A stretch of DNA of 64,000 nt, taken from NCBI RefSeq assembly GCF_910596095.1, contig NC_056536.1, positions 18,523,291 through 18,587,290 on the forward strand. The letters run 5' to 3'. The number at the start of each line of letters is the position of its first letter. Within the stretch, counting starts at the first letter, position 1. Position numbers and translations under genes: made by a program. The notes under the pieces are model-generated. The model was not told the origin of the DNA, searched no databases, and saw nothing but the letters and a program-made list of their open reading frames with translations. Shown in pieces: positions 51,201-64,000 of this stretch. This stretch comes from Thunnus maccoyii. Lineage: Eukaryota > Chordata > Actinopteri > Scombriformes > Scombridae.

Positions 51201-51782
51201 TTACAGTTTTTTTCGTTACAGCACATTAATACAGTGCTCTTAATGTAGAAAAAAATTGCATATTAAAAGGAATTTAGCATTTGCTCATGTACATGCTTCG
51301 ATCATGTAACGTCTTACTTCTCACTTTCAGCTGAACTGTTGTGGAACTCGGGCTAGCCCCTGTCCTAATAACAAATCGGACATAAAGGTGAGATCTGTCT
51401 GCTCCAGACTCAAAATGCAAATTAAATTCTGCTATTTTGTTGTCCTGTGAGTGAATCATGGTGCTATACAAAACATCCTGGTTTACTAGAACTTAACACT
51501 ACTTGAATCCGCGTATCTTTGGTGAACAGGACTGTGAGACAGGCATCCAGGACTTCTTCAACAGTAAACTCTTCATCATTGGGTACGTGGGCATCGGCAT
51601 CGCTGGAGTCATGGTGAGTCAGGATCTGAGAATAGTTGAAAACACTCAAACACAGGTTGTGATTGGGAATGTTTTTTGTTTTTTTTAAAGTTAAACATCT
51701 ACTTTCCTCTTAACAGATCATCGGGATGATCTTCAGTATGGTGCTCTGCTGTGCTATTCGGAACAGCAGAGAGGTCATCTAA
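40427..51782 (+). CDS. tspan2: Tetraspanin-2 (eight coding exons)
   Basis: A four-pass membrane protein that organises tetraspanin-enriched microdomains; in mammals TSPAN2 is prominent in oligodendrocytes. Exons: 40427-40495, 47174-47276, 50732-50829, 50938-51012, 51095-51178, 51331-51387, 51530-51613, 51717-51782. All have AG acceptors and GT donors, the phases agree, and the total is 636 nt (211 residues; human has 221). Exon 1 gives [20 protein letters not shown], like human TSPAN2. TM1 spans exons 1-2, TM2 is in exon 3 followed by [17 protein letters not shown]3 is in exon 4, and TM4 is in exons 7-8. The large extracellular loop has CCG at 146-148 plus C154 and C164, the four-cysteine pattern; an NST sequon lies in exon 5. 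The C-terminus is [11 protein letters not shown], almost identical to mammals. Introns 1 and 2 are 6.7 and 3.5 kb; the others are short. Its position downstream of ngf in the same orientation matches mammalian synteny. Intact as far as I can read. Confidence 0.96.
40496..47173 (+). other. tspan2: tspan2 intron 1
   Basis: Begins GTAAGT and ends CTCCCTACAG. It contains GT/CA microsatellites at 41271-41314 and 42203-42235 and a LINE reverse-transcriptase scrap near 43.3 kb. A minus-strand frame of 202 codons (46617-47225) overlaps exon 2 but shows no family features. No other gene is seen. Confidence 0.8.
43300..43400 (+). mobile_element. Small LINE reverse-transcriptase fragment
   Basis: The translation contains [19 protein letters not shown] followed by YISD, the well-known RT block of non-LTR elements ([13 protein letters not shown]). 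Frame similarity fades after about 35 residues. It is a dead scrap in tspan2 intron 1, of a type different from the L2-like copy at 18.5 kb (whose matching block is SPQGCILSPLLYILY). Confidence 0.7.
47277..50731 (+). other. tspan2: tspan2 intron 2
   Basis: Begins GTGAGT and ends GTTCTAG. Besides the large inverted LTR-like pair at 48157-48975, nothing is recognised. ORFs 48938-49462 (minus) and 49318-49854 (plus) overlap each other, lack family features and are considered chance. Confidence 0.8.
48157..48975. mobile_element. Inverted pair of LTR-like sequences (old retroelement fold-back)
   Basis: A sequence of about 210 bp at 48157-48370 recurs inverted at about 48691-48975 with high identity (for example TTCTCCACTTGGCCAGGTGC in one arm and its exact complement in the other). 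The inverted copy contains roughly 70 extra bases near its outer end. Each copy has an AATAAA signal near its inner end (AATAAACCTG). The 320-bp spacer contains a short open frame of about 40 codons starting Met-Gly at 48565, in the position of a leader and gag start if the arms are LTRs. That would fit remains of an endogenous retrovirus or LTR retrotransposon, but no pol or env sequence is present and the identification is weak. The structure is clear; the class is inference. Confidence 0.55.
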
Positions 51783-54245
51783 GCTGCCCCTCACCCCTAA
51801 TGTACCCAGCCCAGAAAGACTGTACAGCCTTCAAATCAGATGTTAACCCCTGTCCATCATCTACCCAGGGACCCAGGAAATAGACCATGTTCAAAAAGTC
51901 CTTCCCACTATGGTGCTCAACCCAGCTCTCCTGGTCTTTCTCTATTTTTTCTGTATTTTTTTCTTTATTTATTTGCTGTGACAAGCAAAGTAGTATGCTG
52001 TACTCTTAGTCATTCACATATTCAGTGGGAACAGTACCTCTATTTGTGATGTTGACCCTACAATCTTTCAAATTGTTTTTCCTCATGGCCATTTGGCTAC
52101 CACTACAAATTTTAAACCACATACTGTTGCAGTGGTGTCAATGCTTTTTCACATAGTCTTGACACTGACCCTTTGGCTGTGGGAAACTTAAGCCCTGAGA
52201 GAGCAATCTGAGGTGAAAGCAGCTGAGTTTGCTTGTCCATTTCACACAAATGAACACACACACACACACACGCACGCACACGCGCATGACACACAAGCAC
52301 AGCAATGTTATGCTACGTGAAACCACGGCCTTAAAAAAGGTTGTCTGGCATCTCGTAGGGAATCCTGATTGGTGGAATCGGAGTGGAGTGGAGTGGAGAG
52401 GGAATGGCAAGTGAATGCTTCGAGAGTGCATCCATCATGCACACATCACACACATATAACACACACACTGTGAACTGTGCAACCAACACAAATTGCTGTC
52501 TACAAGACAAATCCACAGTTATCATAAAGGGATAATTCAACATTTGGGGAGATATGCTTATTTAATTTCTTGCTGAGAGTTAGGTGAAAATATTTATAGC
52601 ATTCCGAAGTCTGCATGGTAAATATGAAGCTACAGCCAACAGCCAGTTAGCTTAGCTTAGCATAAAGACTTGAAATTTGGGGGAACAGCCAGCCTGGCTC
52701 TGAGGGGAAGTTTTTTTTTTTTGAGAGTGGTATCAGTTTTCTCATCTAACTCTTGGCAAGTAAGCGTGTTTCCCAACATTAGAGTCATATGTTGAACAAA
52801 AATAAATGCAAAAGCTGCATGGAGAAGTAGGAAAAGTATATCCAAAATTCTGCATTTGAAAATGGTTAGCAAAAAGCATAGATGATTTGTAGTTAAGGAG
52901 CTAAAACTTGCAAACACATTGGTATGGTCCTTTAAAGATGATTATAAAAACAGCCTCAGGCGAACGGAACTACAGACTAAATTCTCTCTTTATCCCAAAG
53001 GAAAAGCTCCTCATCTGTTTGGCAGAGCGACCTGATGACATAAATACCACTTCCTACCCTTTCTTTGTTGATATGTATGCTCTCTTAGACTCTCTTACAT
53101 AAGAGAGCGCCCATGAGTCTGTGTTGACTATATGTCAAAAAGACCCAGATCAGGTGGACATGTTTACAGGCTAAACATATACTAGGTTGTTAACTGAGAA
53201 TAGGCACCGGGGCTGTGAAATTCAGTTATCCAAGCCAGGCCTTTGATCTCTTCCCACTTCCATCTTTTTTCCCCTCTGTGCCTTGAAAGTACACCGCCTA
53301 CCATAAAAACTCAGAAACAAACCTTTATATTCCTCTCACCTCATCAACATCAGCAGATAGGAGGGCCGGACAGACATGTTCAACCTGGAATCACTTCCAT
53401 TTATCCAAGTTCAATCAGGACACTGTTAATTCTGCAGGGTCTATTCCAAGTGTCAGGACTCCGTTATGTAAATATGTGTGAGTTTTTTGTAGTTGTACAT
53501 TATTTGTGGCTGATTTGACCGTTATTATTTAACATGCTGTGTGTAGACAGAGGCTTGCAGTAGTTGTACAGTGTTGTAGTCATGACAGTGTTTGCGATAG
53601 TCAAACAGAGCCAAAACAGCCCCTTAACGTGCCTTTCTTTGATAACAAGCTATTTTTGAACAGCAGGCTGTCTGGACGTAGCGAAAGAACGTAGCAAAAG
53701 TGTACATATGTTTGTAGAGTTGGACTGCAATTGAATTGTCACACACATTCGACGAGTAGCACATACGGCTCGATTGACTTACCATTACTATTTTAGTGTG
53801 TAAAAGTGTCACACTCAATTGTGTCTTCCAAGCCAAGAGAGCTGAAGTGGTGAAAGCAACTCATTCATCAGCCAACTATTTCAAAAGCCTCTTGACACTA
53901 AGAAAATCTCAATTATCTTAATATTGTTTATATCCAAATGACGAGAGGCCAGTAGGCGGTGTTACATCTGAGGAGACAAGACTATCACTTCAGAGGCTAG
54001 AACAGGTTAGAACTGGATGAACTAGAAACAGGTTTAGTGCTACTCAATCCACAAAGCTGTTACTTTGTTCTTCAGTTATTTGTTGGAGCAAATCTAAAGA
54101 TATAACATACTGTGCACCTAAAAACATTGTGTACGCTGTCGAGCCTTTCATAGTTGATTGTGTGTGGTAATTTATTTTAATACCATTCCAGGCTTCTCAG
54201 GAAGATAGGTGTTTGAAGTTTAATAAAGCATTTAAAGTTTTACAT
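51783..54245 (+). other. tspan2: tspan2 3' UTR (probable extent)
   Basis: After the TAA at 51780-51782 no coding sequence follows. The first strong plus-strand AATAAA with a reasonable context is at 54222-54227 (TTTAATAAAGCATTTAAAG), which would give a 3' UTR of about 2.4 kb; an earlier end near 52800 (AAAATAAATGC) is possible. The span includes a CA microsatellite (52256-52275), an unusual GGAGTGGAGTGGAGTGGAGA run (52380-52399) and a MITE copy at 52526-52800. Confidence 0.4.
52526..52800. mobile_element. Palindromic MITE, partly deleted
   Basis: The left half begins AAAGGGATAATTCAACATTT and continues through CTTGCTGAGAGTTAGGTGA, AATATGAAGCTACAGCCAAC and GTTAGCTTAGCTTAGCATAA. The right half (52723-52800) has GAGAGTGGTATCAG, CTCATCTAACTCTTGGCAAG and ATGTTGAAC, the inverted counterpart of the left. 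The middle of the usual palindrome is missing. This is a familiar percomorph MITE and probably lies within the tspan2 3' UTR. Confidence 0.65.
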
Positions 54246-57200
54246 AGTTTCCTGTGTCTCATTTCATCGCAGAAGTTCTGGTATCATTTACTGTTATATT
54301 GAAATGTGTTATCTTTTCAAAGGAACTGGCACAAGAAGTACAGATAAGTCCATTAGTAAAGTGATAAAAAGATGGATATCTCTAGCGTGACAGCATGTCA
54401 CGTCATGTTCTAGGAGCTTATACCAAGTAACAGGTTTTTTGAGTTATCTGGATGACTACAGCTTCAAACCCAGAATAGAACATCAGTTTATGTGCAGGAT
54501 TCGAGGGGGCTGTCGAAAGTCAGCAAAGTTATCCAAATAACTCAGTAAACCTGCTTCTTGGAAAACATTTAAGGGTATGCTTGGCAAAAACAGAAAACAT
54601 TCAACTTAGGCATGTTGACTGAGCCTTGTCAAATGCTTTTCACATGTACATGTCCAAATGTACTGAGTTTGGTTTTCAATAACAAAAGTATCAGAATATT
54701 TTGGCATATAAGTCATTTTAGTTGATTCTGGCAAGCAGCTTTTTTTTTTTTACTTTCTATGGATTTTTTTTTTTCAATATTTAAAAACTTCTCTTATAGC
54801 ATCAAAGACATCTCTTGATCCTGATACCGGTCTGCATCAGAGTCCTCCATTACACACACAGCCCCAGTCACATACTCTGCTTCCTGCATTGGTTTCAGGG
54901 CCTGAAAGTATACCAGTAAATCAACACAAGTCCTTTCCAGTACTGAAATACATCCTCTATACCTTGCCAAATATAATTCATGTAGGCTGATATTTTCATC
55001 AGATTACATGTGAAAATGTGTGCATGAGAATGTGCAGTGCTGACATTAAAATAAGTACATAAAGGATGATTTTTATTCCCTCTGAAGAAAGGAAAATACA
55101 CTTTTTCAATTCTTTTGAACAGAAAATAAACATGAATTCCATCAGCATACATCTATCAACTAAACATGTAGTAGATATCCAGTTGTAGTGGAGTATACTG
55201 TAGTTGTAGATACTAATTTAGAATCATCAGTCACATGATCTCCAGGAAAGCCAGTACTAATTAGCTGTAGTACATAGTATACGGTATCAGGAATAAGGTG
55301 CTTAAGGTGGTAAAAATGTATTATGTTTTAGCAGAGTATGGCTTTAACGCAGCTTGTAAAGAATCAAAGTGACCCACTTAAGAGAATTTTCTTTTAATGT
55401 TTTAAAATCACTTTCAACCTGTTAACTTACATCGTAAACTAATTTGCATTATATTTCTTCCCAACCGATTGTATCTGATATCCCCTGTGATTAAGTAGTT
55501 TTCCAGGTTTAGTAGTGTGAGGCTCATGTCAGAGTTTCACCTTTCTGCACTTGAGCTTAAAGGACAGCTGGATATTTAGTTGAGGGGATAGATATGCATG
55601 CGGTGCAGAAGAGCCTGCAGGAATACCCCGGGTAGAGTTTCTCCAGCACTGCAGCATGAGCATTTCTACTGGCGCAAATGTATCCATGTGGGTGATACAT
55701 GTGCAGAGGAGTAGGGTAACACCTTTCAAGCTTGCGTGAGAAACTGTATTAGATGGTCTCCAGTCAACCTGCTGCTAGTTTCCAAAAGCTCTATCTGAGA
55801 ACACATTACTGAATGAGTTCCATCTCTGTGATTGTAGACTATACACACACACTGCACAAATAACACAAGTAAACAGTGCATTTATTAATATTTATTCAGC
55901 ACGTATAAATCGGTATTTACAAGTGTACTCAGCTGGTTGAAACACTTTCAACAATTTGAAAATATATAGGATACATATTTACAGTGGTAAAGTTGTTAAA
56001 AGCACCTCGACCCACTGAATTTTCCAGAAGAGAGAGTGCAGCACTCTGATCTGCATCTAAATGCCTCACATGATACATTGAAGTAGGCTTGTGTGTCAAT
56101 TACTGACAAGAAATCCTGACCAGTTACAGACAACCACTGTCAACTAAAAGAAAATGGCCAAGTGTGGATTATGTTGCACTTTTTCAGAAGACTTGGTCCC
56201 GAAAGCACAGCGAATCCCATCAATAAACTCCTGTCCATCATCACTCTAGTTAGCCTCCATCAAAACAACATCTCCCTCACCATAAAGAAGCGGGTCTCCA
56301 CTGCAGAAAGCCTTGTGGAGCTGTTTAGCTGCAGAGTTCAAACTTACACGTTACATAATCAGAGTTGTGTAGGCTGCCATAAGAAACATTCACAGTGCCC
56401 GGAAAAAACCCAAACACCTAAAGCACAAGTGTTTTGAAAAATAAACACCAGAAAGTATCTATGGTAAGCTACCACCTTGTGACCAACTACAGAGAAGTGT
56501 AGATCATGAGAATGGACAGATAATTTAGAAGCACGGGAAACCAGTCTTTTTAACAGAGAGCAGTAAAACACAGAATCCCTGTTTAAATGGCGGATAAATG
56601 TTTCATTGTAAGCCATGTTTTCCAGATCTTTTCCTAACCAGGGTGTTTGAAGGGCAACATGTGGCAATCATTGTGAAAAAAAGTTATTTACCGAATCAAA
56701 TCAACTTTATAAACAACTACACTATATACATAAACAGGGATCAACATCCATGGCGCAGTTTTACATATAACCCTTTAAAACAGGATTGGAGCCATTCAAG
56801 TCAAGTTTTGATTTCTTGTCATTATTCGGAAGTTGCCCCCTGGCACACTAAGTTCTCTTTTGCCACACCATGTAACACTCATCACATAGTGATTGGCAAG
56901 ATGGGGGAGTTGGAGGGAGAGGCAGGTTAGGGTTACAGTGAAGGGCAAATGATAAGACACGGATTTAGTGGTAGGGTCTAAATCTTATGAACCACAGAGA
57001 AAGGTTTGCTGCCACAGGAGTGAAGTCAAGTCTTATCTGGGTGAAATGATGATCAGTGAGAATAGTAACTCTCTTTTCTCGCAGTAAGCTCCCCTGAAGC
57101 CCATAGACCCGAATGTTTCAATCTGAGTCCCTTAAGTACGAGACAGTCATGCTAAAGGCATCATTTGAAACCACTTTGAAATAAAATGACGTCTCCCTGG

Positions 57201-57338
57201 TCCCTTTAGTGTTTTACTCTGAAAACTCCAACAATAAATGAAAGATACACAGTAATAGAGAGCTGGATCCATGACTATGCCCAGGGCATAGCTGCCTGTA
57301 ATTTAATGAGGCGGCAGAAATGCTAGGAAACAGCTTGT
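54246..57338. other. tspan2-carrier intergenic region and carrier 3' UTR
   Basis: The two genes are convergent. No coding exon is seen. A small MITE lies at 54425-54559. On the minus strand, AATAAA signals near 55880-55897 or an ATTAAA near 57302 could end the carrier transcript; I cannot choose between them. Confidence 0.45.
54425..54559. mobile_element. 135-bp MITE
   Basis: Terminal inverted repeats 54425-54457 and 54527-54559 match at 27 of 33 positions (left AACAGGTTTTTTGAGTTATC; right GATAACTCAGTAAACCTG-like on inversion). The central AGCTTCAAACCCAGAATAGAA and GAGGGGGCTGTCGAAAGTCA blocks match a common fish miniature element as I recall it. Confidence 0.6.
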
Positions 57339-61384
<4,046 letters not shown>

Positions 61385-61520
61385 GGTTCTTGGTTGTTGT
61401 GAGTGCAAAAGTTGGTCAGCACAAAGACAGAGGCCGTGGAGGGAGAGCAGGCTGAGAGTCCCTGAGAGACACAGAGCAAGGCGAGAGTAGAAAGAAGCTC
61501 AGGGTTATATATATAGGTGA
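61385..61520 (-). promoter_or_regulatory. Carrier gene core promoter with TATA box
   Basis: On the minus strand a TATATATATAA sequence (61505-61515) lies about 120 bp upstream of the ATG at 61384. This places transcription start at about 61475-61485 and gives a 5' UTR near 95 nt. The start codon context is AGAACCATGG, a good Kozak match. A run of TA could also be a short microsatellite, so the TATA call is moderate. Confidence 0.5.
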
Positions 61521-63500
61521 GCCCAGCCCTGTAGATCCAAGGGTAAATTCAACATCACTCTCCACCCCCTGCCCTGCCAGCCATGAAATGGAGCCAGGAT
61601 CAGCCATCATCCTACTGAAATCAAACCACAATCCAAGAAGCTTCCAGGGATGCACCTGCCTACTTTGTGAGGGGGATAGTTTCAGTTGCAAAGACAGCTT
61701 CTGTCCAAAGCCTCATTTTTACAAAACACACTTATTGAACATAATATTGGTTACTCTTTTCATGAAGTGGGTAAAATCAGATAAAATCCACTATTCACTA
61801 TTTATCCACTATCTTATTCAATTTCTTGCAGATATAAGCCTAAGATAAAGAGAGTCAGTATAGTAAAATACCATGACTTACGTTATATATGCAAAAGTTG
61901 CTGCAAAATAATGTCAGATTAATTTCACTCATAGACAAGTAGTATTAGTAGTAGTATTCAAGAATCCCTTCTTAGACTGGAAATGATAAAATACACAAAG
62001 GGCAACATTCAAGTCAAGATTTCTCCACTTTTATTTCAAACTTAAACCTATTTGGTCCTAATGTACTTAAAATGATTTCAAATTGAGCTTGAAAGCACAC
62101 CAAATGTTCAAATTGTAAAACAAAGCGATTCTGTAATCTGTGACAGGTGAATCTAGGGGTCAATAATGGAAAATAGATGTATGTTTTGAGAAAATATTGA
62201 GGGCCACCAGTTCCTGCTATCACAATTCAGTTCAAAACTGGTTTTGCTATTTAAATACTATGAACATTTTAGGTAGCCTGACCGCTGATAAAAACTTTTG
62301 GCAGTGTCCTAATCAGACACTGGATCTCACAGGTCACAGATTAAGGTGTAACATTGATTTCTGAATATATTCTTACGTTACACTGCTCTAAACCAAAATT
62401 TACACATTTTGCACACCTGCAGTGTCACTTTAACAGCCGGCTCCAGGATACTGACAAGGACACCTAGCAAGCTGGATATCTTGATAAGAGCATGCATTAA
62501 TGCATTAATGACTCACCTTGAGATGAAATCAAAGATTTAATTTTGCTACGACAAAGTTTAACTGCCGACTCTCCCCACATACAGTTGAATAATTGGAAGG
62601 AGCAAGACAGCACATGCAAGTCAGGGGCGTTTCAGATCTGAATACTTGGCCAATGATCAGAGTTCCTTTGTAAAGTGGGTCAACTCATCTCAGGAAAACC
62701 AAGACAAGCGTGATGCAGCATGGTTGGTGCCAGATCAGATCAGCTGGAGGGAAGATTTGCAAAACTCTTGAGAGAGAGACTAACCTTAAATCTTAACCTA
62801 ACCCTAACCCTAACTTTAACCCTAACCGCACTCGCGAGAGCTCGTCTGTCCACCTGATCCAACCTAGCATTTACCATGTAACATTTCTTCGAGGTTGTTT
62901 AATTTCGGGGACCTTTCTCACAGACTTGCCTAACACTGGTGTAACTAATTAGGCCATATTAATAATCACTGCATTTAATTTCAGTGTTCCAGTGGCAGGG
63001 CTGTGGTATTGTGCATGCTGTCTCTCTGACAGCTTAATGAAACATTGAGACAGCCATCATTGATTTTTAACTTATACACCTGTGTCCTCTGGAAGAAAGG
63101 TCCTCTATGTGTACAAGTAAGTCTGTGTGAAACCCTACAGAAACCCTGGTGAATCTATATATATGAATAAGGTCATCATCATCATCAGTATGCACAGACA
63201 GTAGACTTTATTTAATAGGGGAATGCATTTATTTTGCATTCATTTATTTTCTTGTATCCATTACCATTTCATTCATGTACACAGGCAATACAATCCACAA
63301 TAAAGCTCTAACGCATGCTCAACAGAGTATTTTAGCGATTGCAATATCTTGGCTAACAAACTAGAGAAAACATAAACATGAACAGCTGAGGAGCTGAGGT
63401 GCACCACAAACACTGCTGGTCCATGGTAACATGGACCTGGTCCACGGTAGCAGCTGCATCATTTGCTATACACGTGAATTGCTGGTATCAGTATTCTGGT
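61521..63500. other. Intergenic region between carrier gene and tshb-like exon
   Basis: No exon is recognised. An interstitial telomere-like tract is at 62781-62827. Several minus-strand AATAAA signals (for example near 63208 and 63228-63248) could end the tshb-like transcript. The segment 62000-62230 holds a 69-codon minus frame with no family features. Confidence 0.45.
62781..62827. repeat. Interstitial telomere-like repeat
   Basis: The plus strand reads TAACCTTAAA, then CTTAACCTAACCCTAACCC, then TAACTTTAACCCTAACC: two to three exact CCCTAA units embedded in diverged ones. It is a short tract typical of interstitial telomeric sequence scars in fish chromosomes. Confidence 0.7.
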
Positions 63501-63725
63501 TCAGGTTTCGAAAGCGGGCTGGTTCTCATTCTTCAAACTTCCAAGTGCCATAGTGCACCGGTCATGAGGGATTTGGCTGGAGCGGACACAGTGGTGTGTG
63601 CGTGAGTCACAGCGTCTACAGCTACAACAGAGGGCCACAGGAAAATACAGCTGTGGGTTGACATTCTGAGGACAGCCTGGAAAATGAACAGCTTGGTACA
63701 CCAGGGAGAGAGGCACACAGCTACG
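63501..63725 (-). CDS. tshb: Last exon of a glycoprotein-hormone beta subunit, probably thyrotropin beta (partial)
   Basis: The beta subunit pairs with the common alpha subunit to form a pituitary hormone; TSH drives thyroid hormone release. The acceptor is CTGATCCAG, with a phase-0 exon start at 63725, as at intron 2 of TSHB/LHB/FSHB genes. The 74 residues contain VYQAVHFPGCP..., YFPVALCCSCRRCD and end ...NQPAFET before TGA at 63501-63503. The seven cysteines expected in this exon are present (residues 3, 18, 34, 36, 39, 46 and 57), plus an extra one at residue 33 where the family usually has serine (PVALSC). The tail after the last cysteine is unlike the usual TSH-beta end. Synteny (opposite orientation to tspan2) supports tshb; sequence alone could also be read as another beta subunit. 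Exons 1-2 lie beyond the window, so intactness is unknown. Confidence 0.8.
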   Translation of the reverse strand, partial: RSCVPLSLVYQAVHFPGCPQNVNPQLYFPVALCCSCRRCDSRTHHCVRSSQIPHDRCTMALGSLKNENQPAFET

Positions 63726-64000
63726 CTGGATCAGGAAAGTCCTTCCAAACCGTCCTTTCAAATTGGTGTCCTGGAGTGGGGGAGACAGCTGTTTGAGGCT
63801 GTTCTGTGGTTGAAATTATGACAATGTGTCAACTTTTTTCATGAGTTGGGAAATGTGTCAGAAGAGACGGTGATTGAGAGAGTAATGCCTTTTCACCTCC
63901 ATATCTCTTTCACTATGTTTTCATTATGATCCAAATATTGATCTGAGATGCTGTATCAAAATATATATTTGCAATATCTCTACCATCACCTCCCTGTTCT
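63726..64000 (-). other. Partial intron upstream of the tshb-like last exon
   Basis: No cysteine-rich exon is readable on the minus strand between 63726 and the window edge, so the preceding exon must lie outside. A 12-codon open extension upstream of the acceptor is not considered coding. Confidence 0.55.

Overview
The window is vertebrate nuclear DNA, most likely from a percomorph teleost. The genes are split by GT-AG introns and are widely spaced. The sequence between them is AT-rich, full of CA/GT and GA microsatellites, and packed with short non-autonomous transposon copies of types common in spiny-rayed fish. I see no prokaryotic features, no CRISPR array and no tRNA or rRNA gene.

Layout. 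Positions 1-8.5 kb hold no recognisable gene. A possible promoter and first exon of the neurotrophin gene lies at about 8.5-9.0 kb (tentative), followed by about 21 kb of presumed intron rich in repeats, including a decayed L2-type LINE at 18.5-19.9 kb and a solo-LTR-like repeat at 22.1-22.7 kb. A 108-bp non-coding ngf exon is at 30.2 kb. The single ngf coding exon is at 32253-33143 and carries a 22-residue basic insertion of the kind described for fish neurotrophin-6. From 33.6 to 40.1 kb the DNA is intergenic and dominated by miniature transposons. tspan2 (plus strand, eight exons, 211 codons) runs from 40427 to 51782. A mitochondrial glutamate-carrier gene of the SLC25A22 group (minus strand, nine exons, 333 codons) occupies 57339-61384. 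At the right edge the last exon of a glycoprotein-hormone beta gene, probably a divergent tshb, lies on the minus strand at 63501-63725; the rest of that gene is outside the window.

The order ngf(+), tspan2(+), tshb(-) is the mammalian NGF-TSPAN2-TSHB block with the same relative orientations. The carrier gene between tspan2 and tshb is an addition relative to the human arrangement. The genes are not an operon and have unrelated jobs: a secreted growth factor, a membrane-organising tetraspanin, a mitochondrial transporter and a pituitary hormone subunit.

Most notable observations: the neurotrophin insertion; the unusual tshb-like exon with an extra cysteine; a UG-repeat tract placed directly before an ngf splice acceptor; a perfect 27-bp hairpin at 39459-39520; a large inverted pair of LTR-like sequences inside tspan2 intron 2; and a pair of nested hAT-like miniature elements with readable 8-bp target duplications inside the carrier gene's first intron.
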